A DNA stretch of 64,000 nt from Streptomyces humi (GTDB taxonomy: Bacteria > Actinomycetota > Actinomycetes > Streptomycetales > Streptomycetaceae), in assembly GCF_001005085.2 (NCBI RefSeq), contig NZ_LBMU02000088.1, positions 171,122 to 235,121 of the forward strand. Direction: 5' to 3'. A program made the translations under genes and the position numbers. The first letter of the stretch is position 1. The number at the start of each line of letters is the position of its first letter. The notes under the pieces were generated by a model, which did not search any database, was not told the DNA's origin, and worked only from the letters and a program-made list of their open reading frames with translations. Shown here one piece after another: positions 8,015-16,945 of this stretch.

Positions 8015-8338
8015 TCACCGACGGCCTCCTTGAACCAGAGCGCTCAGGTCGGAGTGCGGTAGCTGCTGAGGGTTTAGGCGTTGTTGCCGGTGCAGGCGAG
8101 GGAGCGGTCGGCTTTGCGTTCGTCGGCGGGGGAGCCGACGGCACCCGGCGAGCCGGGGCATGGTGCGTTCGGCGGTCCAGCGGTGGCTGCTGAGTCGTTG
8201 TGAGGTTTCGACACCAACGAAGTGATCAGGAGGCCCTGTTCGAGTACGCCGAATACGCAGGGTCCCGGCAGCGAGTACGGCCGGCGCGTTGTGGGCCCTG
8301 ACTTGGGGCTTTTCCTTACGGCTCTGCGCTGAGAAGGG
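8015..8338. other. Gene-free stretch
   Basis: Between convergent genes. No intact gene is seen. A short minus-strand tail (GSPADERKADRSLACTGNNA followed by a stop at about 8075) could be the end of a lost gene but was not matched to a family. Confidence 0.4.
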
Positions 8339-9427
8339 TCAGGAGGGCCACAGCGAGGTCAGTTGGTCCTTGAAGAACACGCTGGCCTCGAACGTGTCGG
8401 GGCTAGTGCTGGTGATCTTGTCAGAGAAACCGAAGGCAAGCCGCGGACCACTGGAGGTCCGCCAGACGGCTATGCCCTGGGGTTCACGCCCGGGCAAGGA
8501 GGCGCCGGCCGTCGTATGGAATTTCCAGCGGTACGGACTCGAGGGATCGTTCATGTCGATGCAGATGATGTACGAAGGCGGGGTGGAGTCGCCGCTCGAG
8601 GGCGGTCCGCCGAAGAGCAGGTAGGCGTATTGCCCATATGCGGTGATGCCCTGGAACAGATCGCTGTCGTTCAGCCCGAGTTCGGCGTTGGTGGGAATCG
8701 CCCGCTCCAGCAGGCGCTTGGAAATGACACCCGAGGACAGCACCTCGGACAGGTCGAACAGCGCCAGACGCCAGGGTGTCGTCGTTCCCATGTACCGAAT
8801 GAGAAGCCGGTTGTTGTAGGGATCGATCGCCGGACGAGGGCAGTCGAGGAAGGTCGCGACGTCCATCGGGAACACCCCGAGGTACTGTCCGCCGCGATTG
8901 AAGTAGTCGAGGTCGCCGCCGTCCTTGTACTTGAAGCGGGCGATCTTGTGACTGTTCGGCGGCTCGGGTGGCGTGGCATGGGGATTCGAGCTCTCCCAGT
9001 CGCCTGCCACCCAGATGTAGGGAGATCCGTTGGTGTCGGGCTCGACCCCGATGGACGAGCCGTGGTCGAACGAGTGAATTGCCATGGCTCCGAGCACATT
9101 GCCCGAGAGATCGGTTCTCGTCACCCACAGATCGCCGGTGTCACTGCCCACTTTGGTCTGCACGAAGTAGATGTGCCCGTAGACGTGATCGTAGGCGAAC
9201 GACTGCATCGCCCAGTAAGGCTGGTGAAGCGTCTGCCGCAGGACGGGATTATCGCCGGTCCCGTCGAGTTTGAAATGCAGGGTGGGATCCACATCGGCGT
9301 TGGCCGTTCCCGCCGCCGACAGGGAGAGTCCGCCGGTCGCGGCGGCGACGGTCAACGCTGCGCTGCCGCGAAGGAATGCGCGCCGGTTCGTGTGGTGCTT
9401 GCCGCTCTCGTGGGTTATGCCGCTCAA
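8339..9427 (-). CDS. Tat-exported beta-propeller protein (teichoic acid biosynthesis protein C-like)
   Basis: A 362-residue exported protein. The N-terminus NRRAFLRGSAALTVAAATGG is a twin-arginine signal, with likely cleavage after GTANA (about residue 44). The mature part has repeated Trp/Gly/Asp-rich strands (YWAMQSFAYDHVYGHIYFVQ, DLWVTRTDLSGNVLG, SPYIWVAGDWESS), like a secreted propeller family often labelled phage baseplate or teichoic acid biosynthesis protein C. The start is TTG with GGAGGG about 12 bases upstream. Catalytic residues are not evident, and its role at the cell surface is unknown. Confidence 0.7.
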   Translation of the reverse strand: MSGITHESGKHHTNRRAFLRGSAALTVAAATGGLSLSAAGTANADVDPTLHFKLDGTGDNPVLRQTLHQPYWAMQSFAYDHVYGHIYFVQTKVGSDTGDLWVTRTDLSGNVLGAMAIHSFDHGSSIGVEPDTNGSPYIWVAGDWESSNPHATPPEPPNSHKIARFKYKDGGDLDYFNRGGQYLGVFPMDVATFLDCPRPAIDPYNNRLLIRYMGTTTPWRLALFDLSEVLSSGVISKRLLERAIPTNAELGLNDSDLFQGITAYGQYAYLLFGGPPSSGDSTPPSYIICIDMNDPSSPYRWKFHTTAGASLPGREPQGIAVWRTSSGPRLAFGFSDKITSTSPDTFEASVFFKDQLTSLWPS

Positions 9428-9604
9428 ATCATCACCCTCCAGATGCCTGACAGATTTTGATCAAACTAGCAGTCAGGTCGCTGTGAGAGGAGTGAAGAGA
9501 CTGAGTCTTTTCCGACCTCGCGCTGAGGCTGCGAGGTCGAGCGTCCGGACGAAAATGCCTTGCGGCCAAAGGGGTTGATCGCCCTACGGTTGCTCCCCGT
9601 GACC

Positions 9605-10447
9605 ATGGAGATGCCCTACCAGCCACTCCCGATCGACCAGTCCGACGTGCGCTACCTCCACGGACCCGATTCCACTCTCCAACCGGGCGTGCCCGCTGGC
9701 GAGACAATCGAGTTCGAGTGGAGGGACAGCGAGGTCTACCCGGGAACCCTCCGGAAGTTCTGGGTACATGTGCCTGCACGGTACGACCCAGCGGAACCGG
9801 CATCCTTGATGGTGTTCCAGGACGGATGGTGGTACCTGGACCCCGCAGGGGAGGTACGCGGCGCGATCGTCCTGGACAACCTCGTTCACCGCGGCGACAT
9901 CCCTGCCACCATCGGTGTGTTCGTCGATCCGGGCGTCTTACCCAGCGCGGAGAACCCCAAGAACCGTAACAACGAGTACGACGCCTTCGACGACCAGTAC
10001 GTCACCTTCCTCCTCACCGAGATCATCCCGCAGGTCGCAGAGCGCGTTGTCATCGCCCAGTCGCCCGAACAGTGGGGCATCTGCGGAGGGAGCAGCGGCG
10101 GCAACTGCGCCCTTACCGCCGCATGGCTGCGTCCGGACAAGTTCCGCCGCGTCATCGGATACCTGTCCAGCTTCGCGCAGATGCCGGACGGCAATCCCTA
10201 CCCCCACCTCATCTCCTGCGCCCCTCCCAAGCCGCTGCGCATCTTCATGCAAGGTGGCCACCGCGACCTGCACTGGAATGAGCCTCAGTGGAACTGGCTC
10301 GCCGAAAACCTGCGCGTGGCAGCCGCTCTCGCAGAAGCGGGCTACGACTTCCGTCTTGTTCTGGGAGACGGCGGACACAGCCCCAACCACGGCGGGGTCC
10401 TGCTGCCGGATGCTCTGCGCTGGCTGTGGCGGCCCAACGAGGAGTGA
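9605..10447 (+). CDS. Fes/esterase-D-like alpha/beta hydrolase
   Basis: About 280 residues. The nucleophile elbow is GICGGSSGGNCAL (Ser in GGSSGG). An earlier segment, RKFWVHVPARYDPAEPASLM with VFQDGWWYLDP, and NNEYDAFDDQYVTFLLTEII match enterochelin-esterase/esterase-D enzymes; LGDGGHSPNHGG supplies the catalytic His. Such enzymes hydrolyse esters, including siderophore or acetyl esters. There is no signal peptide, so it is probably cytosolic. No ribosome site stands out; ATG 9605 is used, with ATG 9611 and GTG 9599 as options. Confidence 0.75.
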   Translation: MEMPYQPLPIDQSDVRYLHGPDSTLQPGVPAGETIEFEWRDSEVYPGTLRKFWVHVPARYDPAEPASLMVFQDGWWYLDPAGEVRGAIVLDNLVHRGDIPATIGVFVDPGVLPSAENPKNRNNEYDAFDDQYVTFLLTEIIPQVAERVVIAQSPEQWGICGGSSGGNCALTAAWLRPDKFRRVIGYLSSFAQMPDGNPYPHLISCAPPKPLRIFMQGGHRDLHWNEPQWNWLAENLRVAAALAEAGYDFRLVLGDGGHSPNHGGVLLPDALRWLWRPNEE

Positions 10448-10526
10448 CCGGTACGCGCGTCATCCAACCAGGCACCGGCCGCAGTGAGGTGAGATGCAGC
10501 CCCGGGTCGCACAAAGGCGTGCAGTT

Positions 10527-10570
10527 CCTGGTCAGGCGAGTTCACAATCAAGATCACTCGCCTGACCAGG
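10527..10570. repeat. 15-bp perfect inverted repeat before transposase relic
   Basis: CCTGGTCAGGCGAGT at 10527-10541 is repeated in inverse at 10556-10570 with a 14-bp spacer, ending 10 bp before the transposase start. It may be a hairpin that limits transposase expression, or part of the left end of the element. Confidence 0.7.
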
Positions 10571-10579
10571 AGCGTCGTC

Positions 10580-11060
10580 GTGCTTGCCTACCCATCCGCC
10601 ATCGACCTGTCCAGCCGCACCCTGCACGACCTCTCCGCCCTTCTCGCAGGTCACCGCCGCCGCATCGGCTCCCGCTGGCGCCGCCTGACCTGTGGCAGCC
10701 AGACCCTTCTCGCCCTCGCCCACCTGCGCTGCGGAGACACCTACGCCCGCCTGGCCGCCGGTGTCCGCGTCGGGATCGCGACGGTCTACCGATACATACG
10801 CGAGGCGGCCGACCTCCTGGCCGCGCTCGCGCCCACGCCCGAACAGGCCATGGTGACCGTACGGAAGAAGGCGTAGGTGATCCTGGACGGCACCGTGCTG
10901 CCCATCGACCGCGTTGCCGCCGACCGCCCGTACTACTCGGGGAAGAGGAAAAGCCACGGGATGAACGTGCAGGTCATCGCAGATCCAGCCGGACCCCTGA
11001 TCCGGGTCGCCCTGTCCGTGGCCTCGGTGGTGGACCTCGCGGCCCGGCGCACCCGTCAGG
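10580..11060 (+). mobile_element. Dead IS5-type insertion sequence, transposase with in-frame TAG and lost C-terminus
   Basis: From GTG 10580 the product begins LAYPSAIDLSSRTLHDLSAL, with an HTH-like GDTYARLAAGVRVGIATVYR. A TAG at 10874-10876 interrupts it. The very next codon is GTG and the same frame continues VILDGTVLPIDRVAADRPYY, SGKRKSHGMNVQVIADP, the DDE catalytic start (ILDGT) of IS5-type DDE endonucleases. After about 11030 the similarity fades (IRVALSVASVVDLAAR) and the rest of the roughly 260-residue enzyme is missing. The element is non-autonomous. A right-hand terminal repeat was not found. Confidence 0.75.
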
Positions 11061-11077
11061 CATCCCGGCTGAATGCC

Positions 11078-11644
11078 TCAGGCGTCGCGCGGCAGGGCCT
11101 CGAACGCCCTCCCCAGGTGGCCGCTGTCCGGTCGCAGCCGCCAGGTGTTCCGGCGGTGCAGGGCCGCGAGTTCGGCCTGTAGCGGGGACGGTGGCACCGC
11201 GAGGACGGTGCAGGTGGCGTGGGCGAGGCAGCAGCGGCCGACCGACGGCCGCAGCACGCGGTGCAGTCGGCTTCGCCGCCCGGCGCCGACCACGAGGAGG
11301 TCGTCCTCCCTGTCAGCGATCCGCACCAGTGACCGTCCCGGTGCGCCCCGGACGACGAGCGCCTGCCCCGGTACGGCGGGAGCCGTGCTGCCGAACACGT
11401 CACCCAGCGCCTTGAGCAGCCTCTCCCGGGCCAGCCGTTCCCACTCCCCGACCATGACGGCCGCGGCCGGCGACCTGCGGGCGGCGAGCTCTCCGCCGGG
11501 CGGCTCCCAGGCCAGCACCGGCCAGAGCTCGGCGCCCCGGCGCCGGGCCTCGTCGGCTGCCCGGCCCAGGGCGGCGAGGCTGCCCATCGAGCCGCTCACC
11601 CCCACGACGACGCGAACGGCTGAGGTGCTGGGGGACTCGGACAT
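11078..11644 (-). CDS. Universal stress protein (UspA family)
   Basis: A 188-residue single Usp domain: VRVVVGVSGSMGSLAALGRA forms the first strand and helix, and LLVVGAGRRSRLHRVLRPSV with GRCCLAHATCTVLAVP is the C-terminal nucleotide-binding loop region, somewhat divergent from the usual G-X2-G-X9-G(S/T). About 30 extra residues follow the domain. ATG 11644 (MSESPSTS) is the only start that gives a normal N-terminus. Usp proteins act in the cytosol under starvation or oxidative stress. Direct repeats upstream (11803-11852) may control it. Confidence 0.8.
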   Translation of the reverse strand: MSESPSTSAVRVVVGVSGSMGSLAALGRAADEARRRGAELWPVLAWEPPGGELAARRSPAAAVMVGEWERLARERLLKALGDVFGSTAPAVPGQALVVRGAPGRSLVRIADREDDLLVVGAGRRSRLHRVLRPSVGRCCLAHATCTVLAVPPSPLQAELAALHRRNTWRLRPDSGHLGRAFEALPRDA

Positions 11645-11802
11645 CGCTTTCACCTTCTGCAACACGCCCACCGGAGACCGCGGACCGGCCGGTCCTTCTC
11701 GGAACCGCTTCCATCCCACCCCCGCCCGGCGCCCCACGAACAGCCCGGCCGCCCGTTCCTGACGTAGCCCTGACGGCCTCCTCCATGCCGTCCCACCAGG
11801 CA

Positions 11803-11852
11803 CGTCAGCATCCCGTCAAGGTCCTCCGGAGCGGCGTCAGCATCCCGTCAGG
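11803..11852. promoter_or_regulatory. Direct repeats CGTCAGCATCCCGTCA, 32 bp apart
   Basis: Two perfect 16-bp copies at 11803-11818 and 11835-11850 are spaced by three helical turns, with further TGACG half-sites at about 11758-11775. They lie between the divergent Usp gene and the SAV_915/lysA pair. This is the type of spacing response regulators use; the binder is unknown. Confidence 0.5.
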
Positions 11853-11967
11853 GCGCGTCCTGAGGCCGGGGAAGCCGGGCATAGCGTCACAGGCGAGCCC
11901 CGGTCCGCCTCCCCGCGGCCGGGGCACCACGCATCGATCACACACCGATCGCCTTTCGGGAGCCCCC

Positions 11968-12306
11968 ATGTCAGAACTCCTCTACGAGGACGACCCCGAG
12001 CCCTCTGATCGCCACCCGGCCGGACCCCTGTACGTCCCGGTCCGGCCGGGCCCCTCCGGGTGCGCGGCCCGGCTCTTCCGCACCCCGCTCGGCGACCGTA
12101 CGGCCGTCGGCTTCACCTCCGAGCGCGGGCTGACCGCCACCCTCGGCCCCGGCCAGGCGTGGATCCGCCTCGCCGAACCCGCCCTGCGAGCGCTGACCGC
12201 CCCGCTCGGCATCATCACGGTCACGGTGGACCCGCAGTTCACCGCCCCGGCTCCCCGGCCGGTCAAGCCGGCCAGCTACGACGTCCCCGCTCTGCGGGCA
12301 GCCTGA
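11968..12306 (+). CDS. SAV_915-like small protein
   Basis: A 112-residue protein, MSELLYEDDPEPSDRHPAGP, then YVPVRPGPSGCAARLFRTPL, GDRTAVGFTSERGLTATLGP and WIRLAEPALRALTAPLGI. This matches the Streptomyces SAV_915 family, whose function is unknown. It ends 14 bp before the lysA-like gene in the same direction, so the two are probably co-transcribed. The ribosome site is weak (GGGAGC). Confidence 0.75.
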   Translation: MSELLYEDDPEPSDRHPAGPLYVPVRPGPSGCAARLFRTPLGDRTAVGFTSERGLTATLGPGQAWIRLAEPALRALTAPLGIITVTVDPQFTAPAPRPVKPASYDVPALRAA

Positions 12307-12320
12307 GAGGGGCAGCCACG

Positions 12321-13655
12321 ATGACCACGGTCCACGAACCCACCACCCCAGTCACGCCCCCCGACCTGTCGGTATGGCCCGCCTCCACCACCGAGCCCGG
12401 ACCCGGTGACCTCGCCGTCGGCGGTGTCCCGCTCGCCGAGGTCGCCGACCGCTTCGGCACCCCTGTCTACGTCCTGGACGAAGCCGAGGTCCGAGACCGC
12501 TGCCGCACCTACCGGGACGCCTTCCCCGACGCCGAAGTCCTCTACGCGGCCAAGGCGTTCCTCTGCCGCGCCATGGCCCACTGGACGGACGACGAGGGGC
12601 TCGGTCTCGACGTCTGCTCCGCCGGCGAACTCGAACTCGCCGTCACCACCGGATTCCCGGCGGAGCGGATCGTCCTGCACGGCAATGCCAAGTCCCCCCG
12701 CGACCTGGAGACCGCCCTGCGCCTCGGCGTGGGCCGCATCGTCATCGACAGCCCCTCCGAGATCGCCCGGCTGGCCGCCGCCGTCGGACCCGACGGCCAC
12801 CAGAAGGTCATGGTGCGGGTCGTCCCCGGCATCAGCGCGGGCGGCCACGACAAGATCCGCACCGGCACGGACGACCAGCAGTTCGGCCTGTCCATCGCTG
12901 ACGGATACGCGCAGCACGCCATCGCCCGCATCCTCGACCAGCCGCAGCTCGAACTCACCGGCCTGCACTGCCACCTGGGCTCCCAGATCACCAGCGTCAA
13001 GTCCTACCTGGCCGCCGTACGCCGCATGGTCGGCCTGATGAGCCGTCTCCACGAGCAGCACGGCCTGGCCCTGCCCGAACTCGACCTCGGCGGTGGCCAC
13101 GGCATCGCCTACCGCCCCGGTGAGGAGGCCCTCGACCTGACGGCGCTCGCCCGCAAGGTCCGCACGGAACTGGCCGATGCCTGCACGGCGGCCGGACTCC
13201 CCGTCCCCCGCCTGATCATCGAGCCGGGCCGGGCGATCGTGGGCCCCGCGGGCATCGCCCTGTACCGAGTCCTGTCCGTGAAGCGCACCGGGCACCACGT
13301 GTTCGTGGCGGTGGACGGCGGCATGGGCGACAACCCGCGCCCGGCCCTGTACGGCGTGCGGTACGCCCCGCGACTGATCGGCCGCCACAGCACCGCTACC
13401 CCGGCCCCGGTGACCGTGGTGGGCCGCCACTGCGAGGCGGGTGACATCCTGGCCGCCGACGTCGAACTCCCCGCCGACACACGCCCCGGCGACCTGCTCG
13501 CCGTGCCGGTCGCCGGTGCCTACCACCTCTCCATGGCCTCCGGCTACAACCTGGTCGGCCGCCCGCCGGTGGCCGCCGTACGCGACGGGATCGCCCGCAT
13601 CCTGGTCCGCCGCGAATCCCTGGAGGACATCCGCGGCCGGGACGTGGGCCTCTGA
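12321..13655 (+). CDS. lysA: Diaminopimelate decarboxylase (LysA family)
   Basis: A 444-residue fold-III PLP decarboxylase. The PLP lysine is Lys78 in VLYAAKAFLC. GLHCHLGSQI, the phosphate loop LDLGGGHGIAYRPGEE and IIEPGRAIVGPAGIALY follow. VVGRHCEAGDIL carries the catalytic Cys from the partner subunit, and AVPVAGAYHLSMASGYNLVGRPP ends the C-domain. The reaction converts meso-diaminopimelate to lysine and CO2. GAGAGGGGC precedes ATG 12321. Pairing with a SAV_915-like gene rather than homoserine genes suggests this may be a secondary paralogue, perhaps with a different substrate (inference). Confidence 0.85.
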   Translation: MTTVHEPTTPVTPPDLSVWPASTTEPGPGDLAVGGVPLAEVADRFGTPVYVLDEAEVRDRCRTYRDAFPDAEVLYAAKAFLCRAMAHWTDDEGLGLDVCSAGELELAVTTGFPAERIVLHGNAKSPRDLETALRLGVGRIVIDSPSEIARLAAAVGPDGHQKVMVRVVPGISAGGHDKIRTGTDDQQFGLSIADGYAQHAIARILDQPQLELTGLHCHLGSQITSVKSYLAAVRRMVGLMSRLHEQHGLALPELDLGGGHGIAYRPGEEALDLTALARKVRTELADACTAAGLPVPRLIIEPGRAIVGPAGIALYRVLSVKRTGHHVFVAVDGGMGDNPRPALYGVRYAPRLIGRHSTATPAPVTVVGRHCEAGDILAADVELPADTRPGDLLAVPVAGAYHLSMASGYNLVGRPPVAAVRDGIARILVRRESLEDIRGRDVGL

Positions 13656-13744
13656 CGCCGGCCTGAGCCGGGACGCGGTCGGGCGCCGCGATGTTTCTTC
13701 GCCCATGCCTGGGGCCGGGCGACGGGCCGGGCGGCGAGCGTGCG

Positions 13745-13775
13745 GGCAGCCGTGATCGGCGAGCCCACGGCTGCC
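13745..13775 (+). terminator. Hairpin after lysA-like gene
   Basis: GGCAGCCGTG and CACGGCTGCC form a perfect 10-bp stem with an 11-base loop, 90 bp after the stop; no T-run follows, as usual in this genome. The rest of the gap up to 14120 shows no gene, and no riboswitch was recognised before kup. Confidence 0.6.
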
Positions 13776-14120
13776 TGTGGATGAGCGTCAGGACGCAGCC
13801 GGTGCTGTAGGCAGTGGCGGACGTGACCACGGGTGTGGACGACTCCGCATCCCGGCGGGGTGCCTCCTTGCGCCGGCCGGCTTGATCTCCGTTCTCTCCG
13901 GTGGTCCCCGTTCCGGCTGCGGCATGTCTGGCGGCCTCCGCTGTTCGGCCTGTGGGCGCGCTGTGCCCTGGCGTCTGTGCGGACGACCACGTCGATCGGC
14001 CGGCGAGAGGACGGGACCGCAGTAGCGGCGTGCGCGTGCGGACGATTGTGCGAAGGCCGGTATCGTCCGCCGTGACACACCTGACCTGGGGCACAGCAGC
14101 CCGTGCGGAGGAGGACCACC

Positions 14121-16076
14121 ATGGCCGACAGTCGGCAGGAGAACGCGCCGACGCCGCCACCCGGGGCCCATCGCCAGCTCGCGCACGACTCGGTGCGTCT
14201 GGCGGTGGTGATCGGTGCTCTCGGCGTGGTCTTCGGTGACATCGGGACCAGCCCGATCTACACGCTGCAAACCGTGTTCAACCCGAGCGACCCGCACCCC
14301 GTGCCCGTCAGCACGCAGAACGTGTACGGGGTGGTGTCGCTGGTGTTCTGGTCGGTGATGGTCATCGTCACCGTCACCTACGTGCTGCTGGCGATGCGCG
14401 CCGACAACGACGGCGAGGGCGGCATCATGGCCCTCATCACCCTGGTGCGCAGGTGGAGTTCGCAACGGGGCCGACGCACCGCCGCCGTACTGGCGGCGCT
14501 CGGTATCTTCGGCGCGTCCCTGTTCTTCGGCGACAGCATGATCACCCCGGCGATCTCGGTGCTGTCCGCGGTCGAAGGACTCAAGGTCGTCGAGCCGTCG
14601 CTGGACGACGCGGTCGTGCCGATCACCGCTGTGATCATCGTGGTGCTGTTCCTGGTGCAGCGCCGGGGCACGGCGGCGGTGGGCCGGGTGTTCGGACCGG
14701 TGATGATCGCCTGGTTCACGGCCATCGGCGCGTGCGGGGCGGTGGGCATCGCCGACCACCCGGACATCCTCAAGGCGCTGTCGCCGACCTACGCGCTGGG
14801 CTTCCTCTTCGGGCACTTCGGCACCGCCTTCTTCGCCCTGGCCGCGGTCGTGCTCGCGGTCACCGGCGCCGAGGCCCTCTACGCCGACATGGGGCACTTC
14901 GGCCGCCGGTCCATCACCCGCGGCTGGCTGTTCCTCGTCTTCCCGGCCTGCGTCCTGAGCTACCTCGGCCAGGGCGCGCTGATCCTCGACGACCCGGCCA
15001 ACATCAGCAGCCCGTTCTTCCTGCTGGTGCCCGACTGGGGGCGCTGGCCGATGATCCTGCTGGCCACGGCGGCCACCGTGATCGCCTCCCAGGCGGTGAT
15101 CACCGGCGCGTACTCGGTCGCCTCCCAGGCCGCCCAGCTCGGCTACCTTCCCAGGCTGCGGATCGCGCACACCTCCGAGTCCACCGTGGGCCAGATCTAC
15201 GTCCCCTGGATCAACTGGCTGCTGATGGTCTCGGTCCTCACCCTGGTCTTCGCCTTCCGCAGTTCCGCCGCACTCGCGTTCGCCTTCGGCATGGCGGTCA
15301 CCGGCACCATCACGATCACCACGCTGCTGTTCTTCTATGTCGCCCGCGCGAAGTGGGGCACCCCGAAGTGGCTGATCGGCATCGGCGCGAGCGTGCTGCT
15401 CTTCGTGGACCTGCTGTTCGTGGCGGCCAACATGACCAAGCTCGTCCACGGCGCCTGGCTGCCGCTGCTGATCGGCCTCACCGCGTTCACCGTCATGACG
15501 ACCTGGCAGCGCGGCCGCGAGCTCGTCACCGCGGAGCGGGCCCGCGAGGAGGGCCCGCTGCCGGAGTTCATCAACGGCCTGCGCAGCGGTGAGCTGCCGG
15601 CGCGGCGCGTGCCCGGCACGGCCGTCTTCCTGAACCGTGGCAAGGAGACCGCTCCGCTGGCCATGCGGGCCAACGTGGAGCACAACCACGTACGGCACGA
15701 GCAGGTCGTGATCCTCTCCATCGAGACCGAGCCGGTGCCCCGCGTGCCGGCCGACCGGCGGCTCGCCGTCGACGGCCTCGGCTACGCCGACGACGGGATA
15801 GTCCACGTCACCGCCACCTACGGCTACATGGAGACCCCGGACGTACCGGCGGCGCTGGCGATGCTCGACCCGGCCGAAACCGAAGGGCCTCTGAGGCTCG
15901 ATCAGGCGTCCTACTTCCTGTCGAAGATCGAGCTGCGGCGGGGACAGGCGCCCACGATGGCGCCCTGGCGCAAGCGGCTGTTCATCGCCACCTCCTACAT
16001 CACGGCCGACGCGGCCGAGTACTTCGGCCTCCCCCGGGAACGCACGGTCATCATGGGTTCCCACATCGAGGTGTAG
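14121..16076 (+). CDS. kup: Kup-type low-affinity potassium transporter
   Basis: A 651-residue KUP/HAK/KT transporter. The diagnostic VFGDIGTSPIYTLQTVF lies in the first helix. About twelve hydrophobic helices fill residues 20-450 (for example LFFGDSMITPAISVLSAVEG, TGAEALYADMGHFGRRSI), followed by a cytosolic C-terminal domain of about 200 residues (PGTAVFLNRGKETAPLAM, YGYMETPDVPAAL). It imports potassium coupled to protons across the plasma membrane. GGAGGAGG precedes ATG 14121. Kup helps osmotic and turgor control, fitting the stress-related surroundings. Confidence 0.93.
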   Translation: MADSRQENAPTPPPGAHRQLAHDSVRLAVVIGALGVVFGDIGTSPIYTLQTVFNPSDPHPVPVSTQNVYGVVSLVFWSVMVIVTVTYVLLAMRADNDGEGGIMALITLVRRWSSQRGRRTAAVLAALGIFGASLFFGDSMITPAISVLSAVEGLKVVEPSLDDAVVPITAVIIVVLFLVQRRGTAAVGRVFGPVMIAWFTAIGACGAVGIADHPDILKALSPTYALGFLFGHFGTAFFALAAVVLAVTGAEALYADMGHFGRRSITRGWLFLVFPACVLSYLGQGALILDDPANISSPFFLLVPDWGRWPMILLATAATVIASQAVITGAYSVASQAAQLGYLPRLRIAHTSESTVGQIYVPWINWLLMVSVLTLVFAFRSSAALAFAFGMAVTGTITITTLLFFYVARAKWGTPKWLIGIGASVLLFVDLLFVAANMTKLVHGAWLPLLIGLTAFTVMTTWQRGRELVTAERAREEGPLPEFINGLRSGELPARRVPGTAVFLNRGKETAPLAMRANVEHNHVRHEQVVILSIETEPVPRVPADRRLAVDGLGYADDGIVHVTATYGYMETPDVPAALAMLDPAETEGPLRLDQASYFLSKIELRRGQAPTMAPWRKRLFIATSYITADAAEYFGLPRERTVIMGSHIEV

Positions 16077-16080
16077 ACGA

Positions 16081-16200
16081 CGCGAGGGCCTGGGGCGTCG
16101 AGCCGGGGCGGGCCGCCGTTGCGCCACGGGGCGGGCCACGGAGACGCCGCACCGTCGCGGGCGCTGCATGCGGCACTCATGACGCTCCAAGGCCCTCGCG
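16081..16200. repeat. 11-bp inverted repeat enclosing about 98 bp after kup
   Basis: CGCGAGGGCCT (16081-16091) is mirrored by AGGCCCTCGCG (16190-16200). It could close a long structured 3' end of the kup transcript. The remaining gap to 16523 contains no gene. Confidence 0.5.
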
Positions 16201-16523
16201 GCCGGCCCGAAGAGCCGCGAGAGGTCATCTGACGCGCTGTTTCTTCGGCTCCCGCTCCGTAGGTCGCGTTTCCGATGACAGCAGGCCGAGCACCGACTTC
16301 CGTGCCCCGGGCGCCGGGATTCGACTCGTGTGAATCGTCCCGCTGACCGGCTCGTCAGGCCTTCGAACGCCTCCTGCCGGCGGGCAGGGTCTACGCTGTG
16401 ACCTGCGGTCATCACATGATCTTCAGTTCTCACACGCCGATGATCAACGGTGGCCGCACCCGTTTTCACAGCGCGTCAGGGTTGTGTGGCGCCTGCCTGC
16501 CCCGTCCTGTGTCTGGAGGACTT

Positions 16524-16928
16524 GTGCAACGTGGCGAAGTCTGGTGGGTCCAGTTCGACGAGAGGAGGTTGGTCGTACTGCTGACGGGAGACGACACGTC
16601 CGGGATCCGGGTGATGCAGGTCGTCGCTCCGGCGGGCGTCGACATCAGCGGTCTGGGCATCGAAGTGATGGTCGGTGCCGATGAAGGACTGCCGTTCGAA
16701 GGTGTGTTGCGGCTCGCGTTCCCGCGTCCAGGCTTCACCCCTTGCACGTGGCTGACCACTGTGTCCCGGGACGACCTGATAGAGCGGGCAGCCGTTCTGT
16801 CCCCCGTGAAGCTCAGCGAGGTTGACGATGCCCTCCGACTCGCTGAACAAGCGCAGGAGCGGACTCCGGCAACGACCGCGGAGCTCAGCGAGATAAGGGA
16901 CGCCCTCCGTCTTGGCGAACTCGGGTAG
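16524..16928 (+). CDS. PemK/MazF-like toxin-family protein, no antitoxin gene beside it
   Basis: A 134-residue protein from GTG 16524 behind GGAGG. The first about 90 residues (QRGEVWWVQFDERRLVVLLT, VAPAGVDISGLGIEVMVG, FTPCTWLTTVSRDDLIE) follow the MazF/PemK beta-barrel, whose members cut mRNA. The RP.V.. core is altered (ERRLVVLL), so activity is uncertain. The C-terminus carries a 24-codon duplication: LSEVDDALRLAE and then LSEIRDALRLGE. No small antitoxin precedes it, and the monooxygenase downstream is convergent. It could be a solitary toxin or a domesticated regulator. Confidence 0.7.
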   Translation: MQRGEVWWVQFDERRLVVLLTGDDTSGIRVMQVVAPAGVDISGLGIEVMVGADEGLPFEGVLRLAFPRPGFTPCTWLTTVSRDDLIERAAVLSPVKLSEVDDALRLAEQAQERTPATTAELSEIRDALRLGELG

Positions 16929-16945
16929 ACGGAGAAGGAGTGGCA

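Noticed and set aside
13776..14120. c-di-AMP (ydaO) riboswitch before kup
   Set aside because: Such riboswitches often precede kup genes, but no matching conserved segments were found by eye.
13788..16469. Very long minus-strand open frame (about 890 codons) across kup
   Set aside because: It is antisense to a clear Kup transporter, is made of His/Arg/Gly/Asp-rich filler and has no domain; an effect of high GC3.
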